64,000 bases of DNA from Glebionis coronaria (GCA_025667525.1 CM046874.1:285798380-285862379), one strand, 5' to 3'. Numbered from the stretch's first letter, positions 18,209 to 30,766 are shown. Made by a program: numbers and translations. Notes: a model not told the origin generated them from the letters alone.

Positions 18209-19951
18209 GGTTTTTATCCAAGTATAAAATAATTTCGTTCCGAATCTTTTCGAATTGATTACCGATTAAAAGTGCGACTCAGTTGTTCTTGGTGGAAAGT
18301 AAAAGGGGATTGGTTTTCTACTCTACCAAAAAGGATTAAATGCGCAAAGAGATAAACTTAAACTAAAAGCAGTTAATAAATAAGGCTTAAATTGAATTAA
18401 AATTAAACAATAAAACAGTAAAATACCCTTACTTGCAAAACCACTGATTCGGAATACTAACAAGAAAACTGATCCGGAATAATTGGCTTCGTCCAAAATA
18501 AATGTTTCATGTGGAAAACTTGCTCATCCGGAATAAATGTGAAAAAAAACTTGATCCGGAATAATTGTGTTGATCCGGAATATCCTTTATCCGGAATATC
18601 CTTTATTCGGAATATCCTTTATTCGGAATATACCTTGCTCATCCGGAATGTTCCTTGATCCGGAATAACAGCTTGACTCAGAATGATCTCTTTACCCGGA
18701 ATAATCTTTCTTATCCAGAATATCCTTTGATCCGGAATAATTAAAACATAAGCTTCATTCGGAATAACTGCTGGTTCGGAATACACAACTCATTCGGAAA
18801 GTAGCTTCATTCGGAATACTTGAAAACTGCTCATCCGGAATGTTTATTCGGAATACTCAAAAGAAAAAGCTTCACTCGGAATAATTTGCTGACTCGGAAT
18901 AAATTAAACTAAATGCTCATTCGGAATATTCCTTCATTCGGAATAATTAAACAAAAATGCTGATTCGGAAAAATGTTTACTCAGAATAAAATTGTTCCGG
19001 ATGAACACACTGATTCGGAATAACTGAATGAAAATTGCTGGTTCGGAATATCTTGTTGATGCAGAATAAAAAGAACTAAGTGCTCGTCCGGAATGTTAGC
19101 TTTATCCGGAATAATTAACCCAAATCCTTCATTCGGAATCTGGGGATTGTTTTGAAAACGAAGAACAGGGAAACAACAACAACTCGATTTTTAACCAAAA
19201 TCAACAAAGTTTTCACCAAAGATTAAACCAAACTAACCACCAATCATCTCCTAATGATAATCATCAAATCAAATCAACAAAAACACAAAACCCACTTACT
19301 TTTGAAGATCAAACTCAACAAAATAAAACTTAAAACTTAGGATCAATAAGAAAAAGAAGAATAAGATTAAAGAAAGACTTGTATTGAAAGATTAAGGTTT
19401 AACAAACAAAAGGAAAGATTAAAACTTACAAGATTTGTGAATTCAACAAAGATGAAAAATCACCAACACCTTAATGGTGTTAGTTTCCTACGAAACAAAA
19501 GGAAAGAAAAAACTGGAAAATGAAAACTTAGTCCCATGTTGTGAATGGGAGTTCTATATATATAGGCCTTGGGCTTGGTTGGTGAATGGGCTTTCTTCCT
19601 TTCTTTTTGTCTTCTCGTCTTTTCAGAAAAGTTGACGTTTTCAATTTCGATTCGGGATTTGTCGACGAATAAATTCAACTCGTCTTTTAACTTCTTCGTT
19701 TAATAGACTTGAGTTCTTCGACATATGTAAATCTTCCATCTTTGGTCCTTTTCTTCGATAAATCTTCAAATAGGCCCATTGACTTCAAATCTTTTGCATC
19801 TCTTGGATAAATCTTCAAATCCGGTTGGCTCTGAAAACACAACAAACACACAAACCACGCATAATTCCAAACAAATGATATTAAATACGCGTTTTGGTCT
19901 CGTTTTAGCAAGAAATAAGTGGTAAAAGGATGGGTGTTTTCACACCTATCA
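18209..19951 (-). repeat. Ath-D 5' LTR (about 1.74 kb)
   Basis: It pairs with 13315-15118. Besides point changes it lacks one stretch of about 70 bp near 19808 (part of the region read as protein tail in the other LTR) and carries its own copy of the CGGAAT array. Its outer end (TGATAGG on the minus strand) abuts the ATTAAAA target duplicate at 19952. Confidence 0.88.
18440..19142 (-). repeat. TCCGGAAT/TTCGGAAT motif array in Ath-D 5' LTR
   Basis: Same array as at 13548-14250, with small differences in copy number (one extra TATTCGGAATATCC unit near 18610). Confidence 0.85.
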
Positions 19952-21944
19952 ATTAAAATCGTCAATTCAAATTCCTGGAACAAGTGTGATTCATAAAGAA
20001 TCTTACCATTGTTGCTTTCTAGTTGACATAAGCTTGATTCATAAGAATCTCACAAGTCACCTACCGTAGCGCTGTTTGATGTTGACGCTAGAAGGATTTC
20101 CATTCGTCACTGTGAATATTAATAAATATCACTCTGAATGTTCTGGCAAGACCATAAAGATATTGCGTAGAAACCTGAAACGAGTTTGAATCAATTCAGA
20201 ATCAAACCACTGTTGCTTTTCAGTTTTACATATTTTCAATTCATAAAGAATCTTACATATGACCTACCGCAGTGCTGTTTGATGTTAACACTGGAAGGAT
20301 TTCCACTCATCATTGTGAATACTAAGTAGTATCACTCTGAGTGTTCTAGCAATATCACAAGGATATATCATAGGACTCTGTTGATCTTCATCTGTGTGTC
20401 CTAACGAGATTTGATTGATCTCTTAGCTCTAGACTAGATTTGTGCACTTTTAGTGGTCAGAGGCTGGAGAAGATGCCACCTATTCAATATCAACTATCTC
20501 GGAGTGAGAAAGTCAATAGAAGTCGTGGTGATCTCCGTGACAATAAAACAAACTTCTTTTGAGAGAAGCCTGAGTAGCTAGAAAAGGGTTGTGCTTCACA
20601 TCACTGGGTCCATGATGAGTTTGTCTTCATAATGAGTTGACCCGGTTTCTGCCTAAGTTGTATGGAGGGCTTCTTTCTTTACACCCTTTATCCTTACATT
20701 TCTTTTTCATTCTTCAACCCCTTCAATGCTTACCAAGACATCATTACTAGCACCTTGTTGTGATTGTTCCAGTGCTAGCATCAGTACTTAGTCGGCATTC
20801 AGCTACGTTCACATTCTACTCCATCTTTCCTAAGGACTTCTAATAATCTATTGTATTGTCCCTGGGAAGATCCCTCTGGTTCTGGTTGGATCATAGGACT
20901 TAAACCTAACCACCCTTTTGACACCAATAACGTCGTGAATTAAAGATGTTGTGGGTATTTGATCGTCACCATAAAAACCACTTTAAATTCTAACAAAGTG
21001 TTTGAAAAACATTTAACACCTTGCTAGTTTTGTCGTTTCAGAAATGCCCCCCCTTCACATGTGCATCGATAATCGAAAGTGTTTCGCACATGTAGGTAAG
21101 AGTTAAAGTGATTGAGTCTTATATAAGATTACATTTTAATCACATTTTTTCCCCTATCTCTAATATATAAAATCTTTTGATATTAGAGATACCAAATTTG
21201 ATTAAAATATATTTTGAAAAATAATCGTGAAAATCTCCAGGAGAAAGATGTGTTAAACTTTTGCATGAAGTTAAAATGCTCCCCGTCAAAAATTGAATCA
21301 ATTGAATTGTCATTGTGAGGATGTGATCCACATTTCTCTTTTTTGAGTATGGGAGTTGTTGAACACACAATTTTTGAAAGATTTTGAATAATCATTGAAA
21401 AATTATGTAAAAAATTGTGTTCAACGCTATTTGAAAAATCCTATTTCTTTTTGTCGAAGAGGTTTTTCTAAAGCATAAACTTGACTTCATAGACTTTGAA
21501 TGTCTTGACGAATCCACTCAAGTGTAAGAAGATTTCTCTTCTTTTGCTGAGGGTAAGGGCACCAAATCGTACACTCCCCCATGAATATCGATCCGGGTTG
21601 CAATCTGAAAGTGATTATAAGCCATTGTGTTGAGCTCAAAACGTGGAATGTTTTGTGACAAGCTCAACCCAAGATAGATTGCTCTACCCGTTGTTGGAGA
21701 TATTGTCCAAAAGAGACAATTTCCTTTGTAAAAGATAGAAATGACATGTTTTGAAAAATATTTACAACTTTCATTCGAGCTTTATGTACACACCCGTGTC
21801 GTTATCGAGCGACATTTCTAGGCACGTCCATATTATCGATACTGAAAGACATGTCGAGAAGAATATTTTTGGATTATCAAAGATTTTTTAATTTTGTATT
21901 TGCTTTTTTCATTAATATTTACAAGTAGATGTTTGATAGACGAA
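19952..21944 (-). other. Cop-C 3' noncoding region, part 2
   Basis: Homologous to about 117-2080 of Cop-A. It has the about 200-bp tandem duplication (about 19975-20380), PPT-like tracts, and the 12-bp inverted repeat at 21155-21191. A 76-codon ORF (21140-21370, minus) overlaps that hairpin and shares its C-terminus with the Cop-A ORF at 691-915. Confidence 0.8.
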
Positions 21945-22487
21945 TCAAGCAGGCTTCTTTGCCAGAACCTCTAGTTCTGCTGGATTCAAACATCTCATAC
22001 CAATTTGCCTAACTATATACGCAAACCTCTCTTTCGAAAGAGATTTTGTAAACAAGTCAGCTAATTGGTAATCAGTTCCAACAAAGTATAATTCAACAAT
22101 ACCCTTTTCAACTTGTTCCTTAATGAAGTGATATCTGACATCAATGTGCTTCGTGCGGGAATGCTGTACCGGATTGCAGGAGATGGCTATGGCCGACTTT
22201 GAGTCACAATACATAGGTACTTTATCAAAGTGGAAGCCATAATCCGTGAGTTGTGTTCTCATCCAAAGAACTTGAGCACAACACGCAGATAGAGACACAT
22301 ACTCCACTTCGGCTGATGAAAGTGACGTGAAATCCTGCTTCTTAGAAGACCACCCCACAAGCTTATCTTTTCCTAGAAATTGTGCACCACCAGAATTATT
22401 TTTACGTGTATCAAGACACCCTGCATGATCAGAATCTGAATAGGCCGTTAGAAAAAAACCGGTTTCCCTCGGATACCAGAGTCCCAT
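21945..22487 (-). pseudogene. pol: Cop-C RNase H
   Basis: 180 codons with the copia RNase H signature: YSDSDHAGC near residue 16, SSAEVEYVSL near 57, a YCDSKSAI block near 98 and the DLFTKSLSKERF tail. The frame is the same as that of the RT segments above it, and the true ATG is far upstream. The stop at 21945 is the natural end of pol, as in Cop-A. Confidence 0.9.
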
Positions 22488-22928
22488 GTGAATGGTATTC
22501 TTAAGGTACCGAAAGATCTGTTTAACCTCCTTGAGGTGCTTTTCAGTGGGTCGTGCTTGATATCATGCACAATAGCATGTAGCATGATGAATATCAGGTC
22601 TGCTTGTTGTCAAGTACATGAGGGACCCTATCATGGAATGATATCTCGTTTGATCTATGGGTAATCCCTCCAAATCAGCATCTAGGGATGTGGTTGATAA
22701 TGGTGTCCCAACGGGGTCACATGAGGTCATACCATGCTTTTTGATTATCTATTGACAATACTTAGCTTGGTTTATAAAGATATCACTTAGGGATTGGTGA
22801 AATTGAATTCCTAAAAAGAATTTTAGTTCGCCCATCATTGACATTTCAAATCTGCTGTGCATTACTTTTTCAAACCATTTTGAAAGTTTTGGGTTTGTAG
22901 ACCCGAAAATAATGTCATCAACATAAAT
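22488..22928 (-). pseudogene. pol: Cop-C RT palm to connection region
   Basis: The same frame continues from 22929 to 22487 with a few in-frame stops. It holds YVDD, the RT catalytic motif (about 22913-22925, minus), then FFLGIQFHQ and the block with SRPDI. It was disabled by point changes; the TAG right before the YVDD strand is one of them. Confidence 0.85.
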
Positions 22929-23534
22929 CTACACAAGCAAAATGTCATCCCCATATTTATAAGTGAACAAAGTTAGATCAATGGAACCTTTTGAGAAACC
23001 TTTGGAGACCAGAAATTTCGAGAGCTCGTCATACCACGCCCTTGGAGCTTGCTTGAGTCTATAAAATGCTTTATGGAGACGATACACCTTGTCAGGATAA
23101 TGAGGATTGACGAATCCTTCCGGTTGCGTGACATATACTTCTTCCTTCAAAGGACCGTTAAGAAATGCTGTCTTTACGTCCATTTGATAGACAGTGAATC
23201 CCTTATGTGTAGCATAAGTAAGGAAAATCCTGACCGCTTCCATACGAGAAACTGGTGCAAATGATTCTTCAAAATCAATTCCCTCTTTCTGGCCATACCC
23301 CTTAGCCACTAGCCTAGCTTTGTTCTTTATGATCGTATTCTCTTCATCCATCTCGTTTTTGCAGATCCAACAAAGATTTAATGGAATCACATCGTATGGT
23401 CTGTCAACAAGTTCCCAGACTTTAAGTCTTTCAAATTGTTGAAGTTCATCCGTCATCGATTCGATCCAAGCATGATCAGCCATGGCTTCTTTGATGTTTT
23501 TCGGTTCAGCTGTACTCACTGCGAGTGCGAACAT
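22929..23534 (-). pseudogene. pol: Cop-C reverse transcriptase N-terminal part
   Basis: 201 codons. Conserved blocks are [32 protein letters not shown] and [12 protein letters not shown]. The frame stops with TAG just three codons before YVDD, so any product would lack the catalytic site. The preceding linker (23535-23894) is in the same frame, with stops. Confidence 0.9.
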
Positions 23535-23894
23535 ACAAACATCACCATCGGTTGCGAGTTGTCATCATGTACGAACATGCGGTGAAGGGTTTCCAATTAC
23601 GTGAACCAAAGGATGATCTCGGGTCCAATGATGTGTTGAAGGATGTCGTTGGTAGAACGTATGCATATTTGACGGATCAACATGGCGAGTAGAAGACTCT
23701 CCAGTTTCGTGTACCGGTGTACCGAATGGGTTGATAAATTCGTCTTCGTCAGATAATGCATCTTCTGCTTGATTTGTGTTCTCTGGAGCAATGATAGTAG
23801 TTGTGGATGTTGTAGGAGCGGTTGTTGATGTGATATTCTGAGGAGATAAATCTGCAGCAACCCGTGTTAAAGTAGATGAAGTTGTATCCTTTTG
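23535..23894 (-). pseudogene. pol: Cop-C integrase-RT linker
   Basis: In the pol frame the minus strand reads a Thr/Ser-rich then acidic linker (EDALSDEDEFINPFGTP) and a His-rich block (HPSTHHWTRDHPLVHVIGNP) that usually precedes copia RT. In-frame stops near 23570 and at 23892-23894 break it. Confidence 0.7.
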
Positions 23895-24641
23895 TTAACG
23901 ATGATCGGTATCATCATTCTTATCATGAGTGACAACGGAAGACTTCGATACAACATGTTTCTCCCCCGTGAAATATTCATCATACATTGGTCCACATAAC
24001 ATTTCCAACTCTTCAAGTGTCGTGTCCACTGTCATATCTGCTCTAGGAACATGTTCAGGAACCAGCTTTGAACTTGACGGTTCATTGTTGTGGTCTTGAG
24101 TTCCGAGTTCCATGCGGTTGTGAACGGAAGTCGTTTGTTGTTGTGGATCGGGACTTAAACTGTTTTGTTCAAGTGCCATTTCTTGTAATTCATCAAATCG
24201 AATGTGAATGGTCTCGACAATCAATTTTGTTCTCTTGTTGTATACTCTATATCCCTTAGACTGAGTTGCATATCCCACGAGAATACATGCATCACCTTTC
24301 TCTTTCAGCTTATCTAAATTTTCACCATCTCGAATAATGTAACAAGTACATCCAAAAACATGAAGGTGTTTGAGTGAAGGTTTTCGATCATGAATTATGT
24401 GATATGGTGTCTTTTCGTGTCTTGGGATAATTAAGGAACGGTTTTGTGTGTAGCATGCGGTTGACCCGGCTTCGGCCCAAAAGTATAGTGGAAGTTTTGA
24501 AGCGGATAATAATGTTCGAGCAGCCTCAACTAAAGTACGGTTTCGTCTTTCAACAACGTTGTTTTGTTCGGGTGTTCGAGCAATAGATGTTTCATGTTCA
24601 ATTCCTTCGGCTTCAAAATAGTTTCTCAGTTTTGAATTCAA
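23895..24641 (-). pseudogene. pol: Cop-C integrase, C-terminal two thirds
   Basis: 248 codons. The catalytic Glu is in VVERRNRTLVEAART; then come AEAGSTACYTQNRSLI, HVFGCTCYI and VGYATQSKGYRVYN, which form the end of the core and the C-terminal domain. The long acidic tail leads to RT. It is separated from 24645-25487 by one in-frame TAA (24642-24644) in the same frame, so the two are halves of one gene. Confidence 0.9.
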
Positions 24642-24644
24642 AAA

Positions 24645-25487
24645 TTATGTACCTCTGTCAGTACGAACCACTTTGACTTGAGCTTGAAGACCACGTTGTA
24701 TTAGTTTAAGAAAGCTGATGAGAACTTCGGGTGTTTCATCCTTGGACCTCAAGAAGTGAGTCCATGGGTACCTTGAGTAATCATCGACAACTACCAGAAT
24801 ATATTTCTTTCCATTGATACTATGAACACGCATGGGACCACACAGATCCATATGAAGAAGATCTAACCGTCCTTTAGAGCTTGGTGTAGTCTTTGTTTTG
24901 AAGCCACTTCGTTTAGCTTTACAAAGCTCACAAGAAGAACAAAGGTGATCTTTGATGAATTTCAAACTTGGAAGGCCTCTCACAATATCTTTCTTGGAAA
25001 GCAAGTTGATGGTATCAAAATTAAGATGAGATAAACGTTGATGCCATAACCATGCCTGAGTCGTTGAAGCTTTAGCCATGAAGCAAATTGGAGTTGATGA
25101 AGTTGTGTCTTGAAGTGAAATTGTGTAAAGATCAGTACCCCGTGTACCAGTAAGTAAGCCATTCCCATCATAATCACGAACAAAACATGTCTTCTTTCTG
25201 AAAGCAACCTCCAAATCTGCATCACAGAATTGACCAACCGAGAAAAGATTGTGATTGAGCCCTTCGACGTAGTATACCCTTTTGATTGTAATATTCCCCT
25301 GAACCAAATCTCCATATCCTAGGATCAGTGCAAATTGATCATTTCCGAATCGGACCGTACCCAGGAACTTCTCCACGAAGTTAATTAGAAGCTTGAGATT
25401 CCCCGTCATGCGCTTCGTGCATCCGGAGTCCAGTATGAAGAGAATTATTTGTATCACCTGCAGAAGAGTTAGAACACGATGGAGCAT
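24645..25487 (-). pseudogene. pol: Cop-C protease, pre-integrase and integrase N-terminal core
   Basis: 280 codons. The protease active site DSG is at 20-22 (LDSGCTKRMTG). Next come the LNHNLFSVGQFCD block, the pre-integrase zinc ligands (WHQRLSHLNF, then CSSCELC) and the first catalytic Asp in HMDLCGP. The second Asp is kept in VRTDRGT, although the Asn that usually follows is Arg. It ends at an in-frame TAA. Upstream, the frame changes to that of 25381-25599. Confidence 0.9.
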
Positions 25488-26106
25488 TTGCTAAATTGGA
25501 TACCACAGTAGTTGTGATAGTAGAATCATTAGTGTCCTTATCAACATTTAAAGGCAAACTAACACTCGTTTTCACATTTTCTGTCCTAGCTTTCGGCATC
25601 CATTTATATCCGGGAGGACATTGATTAGCAAACCACCATTTCCAAGACTTGCTAGCAGACTCATATAATTCCTTAATTTAGCTTCTAGGGTTCTTAGTGG
25701 TGGAGTCTGATGCAATACTTTTCTTAGTAGGGGTTGCACCAGAATGGTTCACTTTGCGTTTGGGTTTTCTAGCACTAATAGGCATCACAGTTTGCTTCTT
25801 AGTTCTAGTATCTACGCCTTTGACATTATTCGAAACACACATAACATGATTAACATTAGCACACTTTCCACATTTCACACAAACAAACTTAACATTCAAA
25901 GCATTCAAAGTTGAATCATTTAAATCGTCATTACACGCGATTACAGACGTTTTATTCTTAGAAACATTAAAAATCCTAGGGTGGTCTTCTACTGTCTTCA
26001 TCTTCCCTTGACTTTTGTTTTGCCAAACCTTTTCATTCATGCGAGTGCTCTTAAGCTGAGGCCGGCTAACACTATCAGTGGGGATTACTCCTGTAGTAAA
26101 AGACAC
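25381..26106 (-). pseudogene. gag: Cop-C Gag-Pol junction segments
   Basis: Two stretches in one frame (25381-25599 and 25678-26106) with a stop at about 25675-25677. The upstream one is Lys/Ser/Thr-rich with a Cys cluster (VCVKCGKCANVNHVMC) that could bind zinc. The downstream one is Ser/Asn/Thr-rich and overlaps the protease out of frame. No enzyme motif is seen. Confidence 0.65.
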
Positions 26107-26122
26107 ACATCTATTAGTGTTT

Positions 26123-27319
26123 CTAGAAGTCTGAGGTGATTGACTTTCTTTGTTTTGTAGGTTTAGTGGCCAATCTATACATCCCTGGTTTAATCACATT
26201 ATTGTGCTTAACGCTTGGTGCTATGACATTTCTTATGGGTTGATTCTGTGGTAACCTTTCCTTTCCATCCATCTTGGGGGCAAACACAGGTTTTGCAAAC
26301 GAGGAATTTGATAAAGCAGATGGTTTTCCCAAGATAGAGGATCTATTCACTTTAGAGGCATTGGGTTGTCTAACAACAGGTTTCTTAATGCTAGGTTCCA
26401 CAACTTTCCCACCCATCTTAGCAACGAGTTTCTGTAACTCTACTATCGCTATTTCCCTATCTTGTAACTGAACTTTCAACCCTTTAATTTCCAAATTCAT
26501 TTCATTCATTTCTCGAAACGTTATGGAAAGTTTTTCTTGCAAGTTATTATCATGTGGAAAACGACCAACGTCTTTTTGCAAAGCAAGTTCAAGAGAATGA
26601 CAATGTTTTTGAAGGAAATCAGTTTTGTGTTGAAGTAACTCAAAAGCCTTTTTATCAACATTTTCTTTATGTTTCGAAAGCTCAAGTTCAAGACGCTCAC
26701 ATTCTTTGATTTTATCAAGATATTTTCATGCAACATCAGAATATTCATCTATATCAGCACAAGATTGAAGAGTAACACACAAAATATCTTTGAAGAGACA
26801 TTCTTCTAAGAGTAAATCATATTCATCTGAGAAAACGGACTTGTCCATTTGAAGATCGTCAATTTATTTCTCAATAGACTCAACATATTTTAAATCATCA
26901 AACATTTCAGACTGAATTAATCTTTCAAATTCAAGCATATTTTCTTTTAATGTGGTCGTATTAGGTATTAAGATTTGTTTGATAAGCACAATTATATCTT
27001 GAGGAATTGGTTTTTTCCACTCGTCATTTTCTCATTGTTTCCATTCATTGTCAACAATGGATTTAATATTATCAATGTAATGTTGTAGAAACCCAAATGT
27101 CTGCCTACTCTTGCTTTTAGAAGCGTCAAGAGGCAAGTAGTTGATAAACTTAGAAACGTTTGTTTTCTTAGTAGCAAAAGCTTTCTTCCATTGAATTCTT
27201 CTTTGTTTGCATTCTAAAAACAATTCCTCACGAGACTTTTGTTTTTCTGTAGTGAAAAGACCATATAGACTATTCTCATAAGCATAATTGTATGGTTTCA
27301 CAAACTCTTTATTGACCGG
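26123..27319 (-). pseudogene. gag: Cop-C Gag extension with coiled coil
   Basis: The pieces at 26123-26581 and 27032-27301 share a frame with the 638-codon gag frame. Between them the open parts are in other frames. The first piece has a heptad-like stretch (IKGLKVQLQDREIAIVELQKL), then a basic Pro/Ser-rich tail. The second piece starts with MKPYNYAYEN and holds the LPLDASKSKSRQTFGFLQHY block. This is the variable coiled-coil part of a Sirevirus-type Gag. Confidence 0.65.
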
Positions 27320-29236
27320 TTATCTACTCTCCTCTTCCCAAAGGGATGTCTCATCATAACCAAGAGGATATTCAGGATCGGTCCATTCGGACTCATCCAT
27401 ATAAATGTGCGGGTTCGCAGCTTGAGCTTGGGCAAGATAATAAGGACTTGCAAATCTAGCTTGACCCTTAAACATAGACGGAGGTGCTAACATTCTTACG
27501 GTTTGAATAGAGTCATGTGTTTTATAAACAAATTTCTTCAAAAATTTGACTTGTTTTTCTAGTTCCGTTACTTTTTTAGTATCTTTTTCATGTCGACTTT
27601 TGAAATCTTGTTTTAACGTTTCAACCTCTTGTTTCTTAACATCAAGAATTTTATTAGACTCGGTGTTATCCATCGAAAGCCGTTGTTCAAGTTCTTTAAC
27701 TTTGGTGGTAGTAAGGTACGTTTTTTGACGTTCATCCATTAGCAAAACATTAAATTGACGTTTCTCTTTGGTTAATAACTCAAGAGTTTCGTTGTATTTC
27801 TTTTCAAGATCGTCCTTTTGACTTTTTAACGCACTACCCTTGTACCCCTCAAGATCTTTGGTTTTCTGAAGAAGCTCATCTTTATAGTGTTCAATGGTCT
27901 CACTAGATGTAATTAGTGCGGCTTTGCATTCTTCAAAATTTTGAGTGAGCGCTGCGTTTGCCTTCTTTAATTGCTTTTGACTTTTTCTAGTTTCATTGAC
28001 ATCGTTTTGTAGACTGGCAATTAAATTAGCTAGCGCGACACGCTCCTCATCATCATACTCATTTGCATGTTGATCATCCTCAAACTCATTATTGCACATG
28101 TCTGATGAATCGGGTGTGGTATTGCTATCAACCTTTTCCGTCATACATGTGTCATTAATGGCATTAGGTAGCTCACTATGCTCATGAGTATCACCAAACA
28201 TACTATATTCATCAGTGGTGTGTACCTTATCGAGTGGCTCAGTGTCAAAGATAGGTCCATTGTCATCTTCAGTGACGTTAAGAACTTCGTCAACCTTTGC
28301 CATGTACGAGTAATGTGCTTCTAATTCTTGGTCGGAGGCTTCATCATCAGTATCATCAAGCATTGCTCCTTCCTCAGCCGGCAATTTGACCCATGCTTCC
28401 ATCTTCTTGCATAACAACATCTTCTCTTTATGATAACTAGAGTCCCTAACCCGTTTTGGCTTTCTGCATTCCTTTGCCATATGCCCATAACCTTGGCAAT
28501 TATAACACTGAATCCCACTTTGTTGAACCACTTGCGTTCCAACAATCTCCCTATTCCCAGTAGCAGAAGCAATCCTCTGAGTATTATACTTGGTAGTTTG
28601 TCGATCATACCTTGCAGAACCCTCAACATGTGTTGGATTATGTTGATCATACCTAGAAGGACTTTCAGCACGTCGACGTGTGTCATACCTTGAAGGGTTC
28701 TCAACATATTGGTTCTTTGTGTTGGATGATGTTCGAAGATTGTTGTTGGTGGGTTTGAAGATTTTCTTGTAGGTCTTCATAATGAAAGCAATTTGTTGTT
28801 TCATTTCCCGATTCTTCTGAGCTTGATCTTCATCACTATCCTCTTTAGACGATGACTCAGATGGTGGTGATGGTACTCTTGGTTCTTTGCCGCGTGATCT
28901 TGTGAAGGATGAGGACTTGGATGATGTGGAATATCGTGGTGAGGATGATTGAATGGAGTGTGACTTTGAAGTACGAGATCGATGATCTTGAGTGGTAGAC
29001 ACTAGAGCAAGTGGATTAGCCGTCTTTGCAACTCGTTCAGCTCGAATTTCATTTGCCTCATGCTGAAATTGTTTCAAGATATCAAAGAGAGTGTGATAGT
29101 TTACTTTGTCTAACTGCTTTTGTTGTTTCACCAAAGTAACAAAACGTGTCCACTCTGGTTGAAGTTGCTGAAGAAATTGCACATTGACTTGCATGGTGGA
29201 GACCTCCAGGTTGTTTCTTGTCATGTCGTTCATCAT
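27320..29236 (-). pseudogene. gag: Cop-C Gag: capsid C-terminus, zinc knuckle, coiled coil
   Basis: 638 codons. Residues 1-85 are the C-terminal part of the capsid (WTRFVTLVKQQKQLD, YHTLFDILKQFQHEANEI). An Arg/Ser-rich stretch with repeated SRYD-like units follows, then the CCHC zinc knuckle CYNCQGYGHMAKEC at about 244-257. From about 290 on, an acidic region leads into a long predicted coiled coil (about 390-590, rich in heptads of Leu/Lys/Glu). It binds and packages element RNA. It is closed by a stop, and in the same frame 27301 continues. The capsid N-terminus is in other frames upstream. Confidence 0.88.
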
Positions 29237-29763
29237 CTTGTAGAATCATGAATAATAAGACTCAATTGATTCTCCATCCAATGCAGTAAACTTACCAAAA
29301 TTCCAAAACAAGTTTGTTTTAACATCTTGCTTGTTGAGTGATTCTCCTTGTTGCAAGCGTTCAATAGCCGTCCACATTTCTTGTGCCGTAGGACATGCAT
29401 CAACCGTGGAATAAATATCATCTCCAATTCCACTTAGAATCATATAGATCGCTTCTTTTTCTGCATCATACCAAGCACGCTTCTCTGGTGTAAGATTAGA
29501 TAACGTTTCTTTTCTTATGGTTGCGGGTACTTCTGTGGTAGTGTCAGTGGCTGGTGTATGAGGAACAGTGATATCGAAGAAAACATATGGTCAATTGTTA
29601 ATACATTGCCTCAATGCATCACCATTAGGTCTTGTATCAAGATAACGAAGAAAACGTGATTCCATTGAGCATATCGACCGGCCACAAGCATTGGTGGTCT
29701 CTCTTTGTTACCCACCACCATTATGTTGTTGTTCATCACACGATATTCTGCAGTAGAATCCAT
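29237..29763 (-). pseudogene. gag: Cop-C Gag N-terminus, broken
   Basis: The start is MDSTAEYRVMNNN at 29763, near the end of the leader. The frame runs on through GRYAQWN and is then shifted. Later parts are readable at 29246-29443 (the MWTAIERLQQGESL block), again shifted, before the long frame at 29236. At least two frameshifts and one stop break the first 170 codons of the capsid. Confidence 0.8.
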
Positions 29764-30750
29764 CTCAAAATTCTCTGAAATGATGAAGTAAATATGGATC
29801 TTAAGTAGATATGATGTGATTGAGTTGTTGTTCAAATTCCGAAAAATGCTATTTTTTTTTCTTAGTCCGACAATAAATTCCTCAATCCGACAAAACGGTA
29901 GACCAAAAAATTTTGTATCGCCAAATTTTGAAATTGAGCTAGAAAAGTCCTAAAACTAGTATGGAAAAAATTTGAATTTACTTGACAGAAAAATTATAAC
30001 TCTTTTTTTTTTTGATCTTCGTGTAAACGATATTCCGAAACTAGTCTAGATGGTGGCTAAGTCTAAAAAATACTCAAACAAAATTTAGCTAAACATGTCA
30101 TCGGAATGTCCATCGGAATGTGCCATCGGAATGTTGGCTGTCGGAGTGCTTAGATCGCAATGCACTGTCGGAATGTTTAGATCAGAATATGGCTTAGATC
30201 GCAATGCACTGTTGGAATGTTCAGATCGGAATGTCCTTCTGTCTGAATGCTTAGATCGCAATGTATACCTGTCGGAATCCCAGATCGCAATGTTTACCTA
30301 TCGGAATGCTTAGATCGGAATGTTTAGATCGGAATATGGCTAAAACAAATTTGGCAGAGTAACGACTCAAAAGTCCCTTGAAACCGTCAGAATCCCAGAT
30401 CGTAATGTACGATCGGAATGTCACGTCGGAATAAGGTATCGAAATCCTTAGATCGCAAAGTAGAACCTAGTGGTTATTGCGATCTGACCTCACTCCCTTT
30501 GTACTTTCCGATGGTGATACTTGCAAGAATTTCGGAAAGATGAAAAACATGAAATTTCTCAACTTTCGATCCAAAAGACTTGTGTTTTAGCCAAAAACCA
30601 AGATACCCAAGTCACTATGACACGATTAAAGAAGATATACGACTGAACAAACACTAACAAACATAAAAAGTCTTGAATTCGTGGAAGAAATAAGGTTCAA
30701 ATCAAATAAATCAAATGAAAACACAACAACCAATCACAAAACTACCCTAT
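29764..30750 (-). other. Cop-C 5' leader
   Basis: The region between PBS and gag start. It contains the motif array at about 30095-30470 and runs of T. No coding potential beyond frames produced by the array itself. Confidence 0.7.
30095..30470 (-). repeat. Array of GATCG[G/C]AATG motifs (Cop-C leader)
   Basis: About 20 copies of [A/G]TCGGAATG and ATCGCAATG with irregular spacing. The G form and the C form are mixed through the same array, linking the CGGAAT type of the Athila LTRs to the CGCAAT type of the Cop-B leader. Confidence 0.8.
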
Positions 30751-30764
30751 GGCGATTGATACCA
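30751..30764 (-). other. Cop-C primer binding site (initiator Met tRNA)
   Basis: TGGTATCAATCGCC on the minus strand, two bases after the LTR end. The first eight bases match the initiator Met tRNA complement. Confidence 0.75.
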
Positions 30765-30766
30765 AT

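Larger units (their letters stand above)
13295..19951 (-). mobile_element. Ath-D: Athila-like Ty3/gypsy element, gag-protease only
   Basis: The two LTRs of about 1.8 kb flank a 3.1-kb internal region with a tRNA-Asp primer site, gag and protease, but no RT, RNase H or integrase. The protease frame reads to the first residues of RT and then continues directly into the 3' LTR. The tRNA-Asp primer and the gag/protease sequence type point to the Athila/Tat group, with Athila preferred. It would depend on another element for its polymerase. It is inserted in the 3' noncoding region of Cop-C. Confidence 0.88.

Noticed and set aside
30095..30313. 72-codon + strand ORF
   Set aside because: It is made by the GATCGGAATG array itself and runs antisense to the Cop-C leader.
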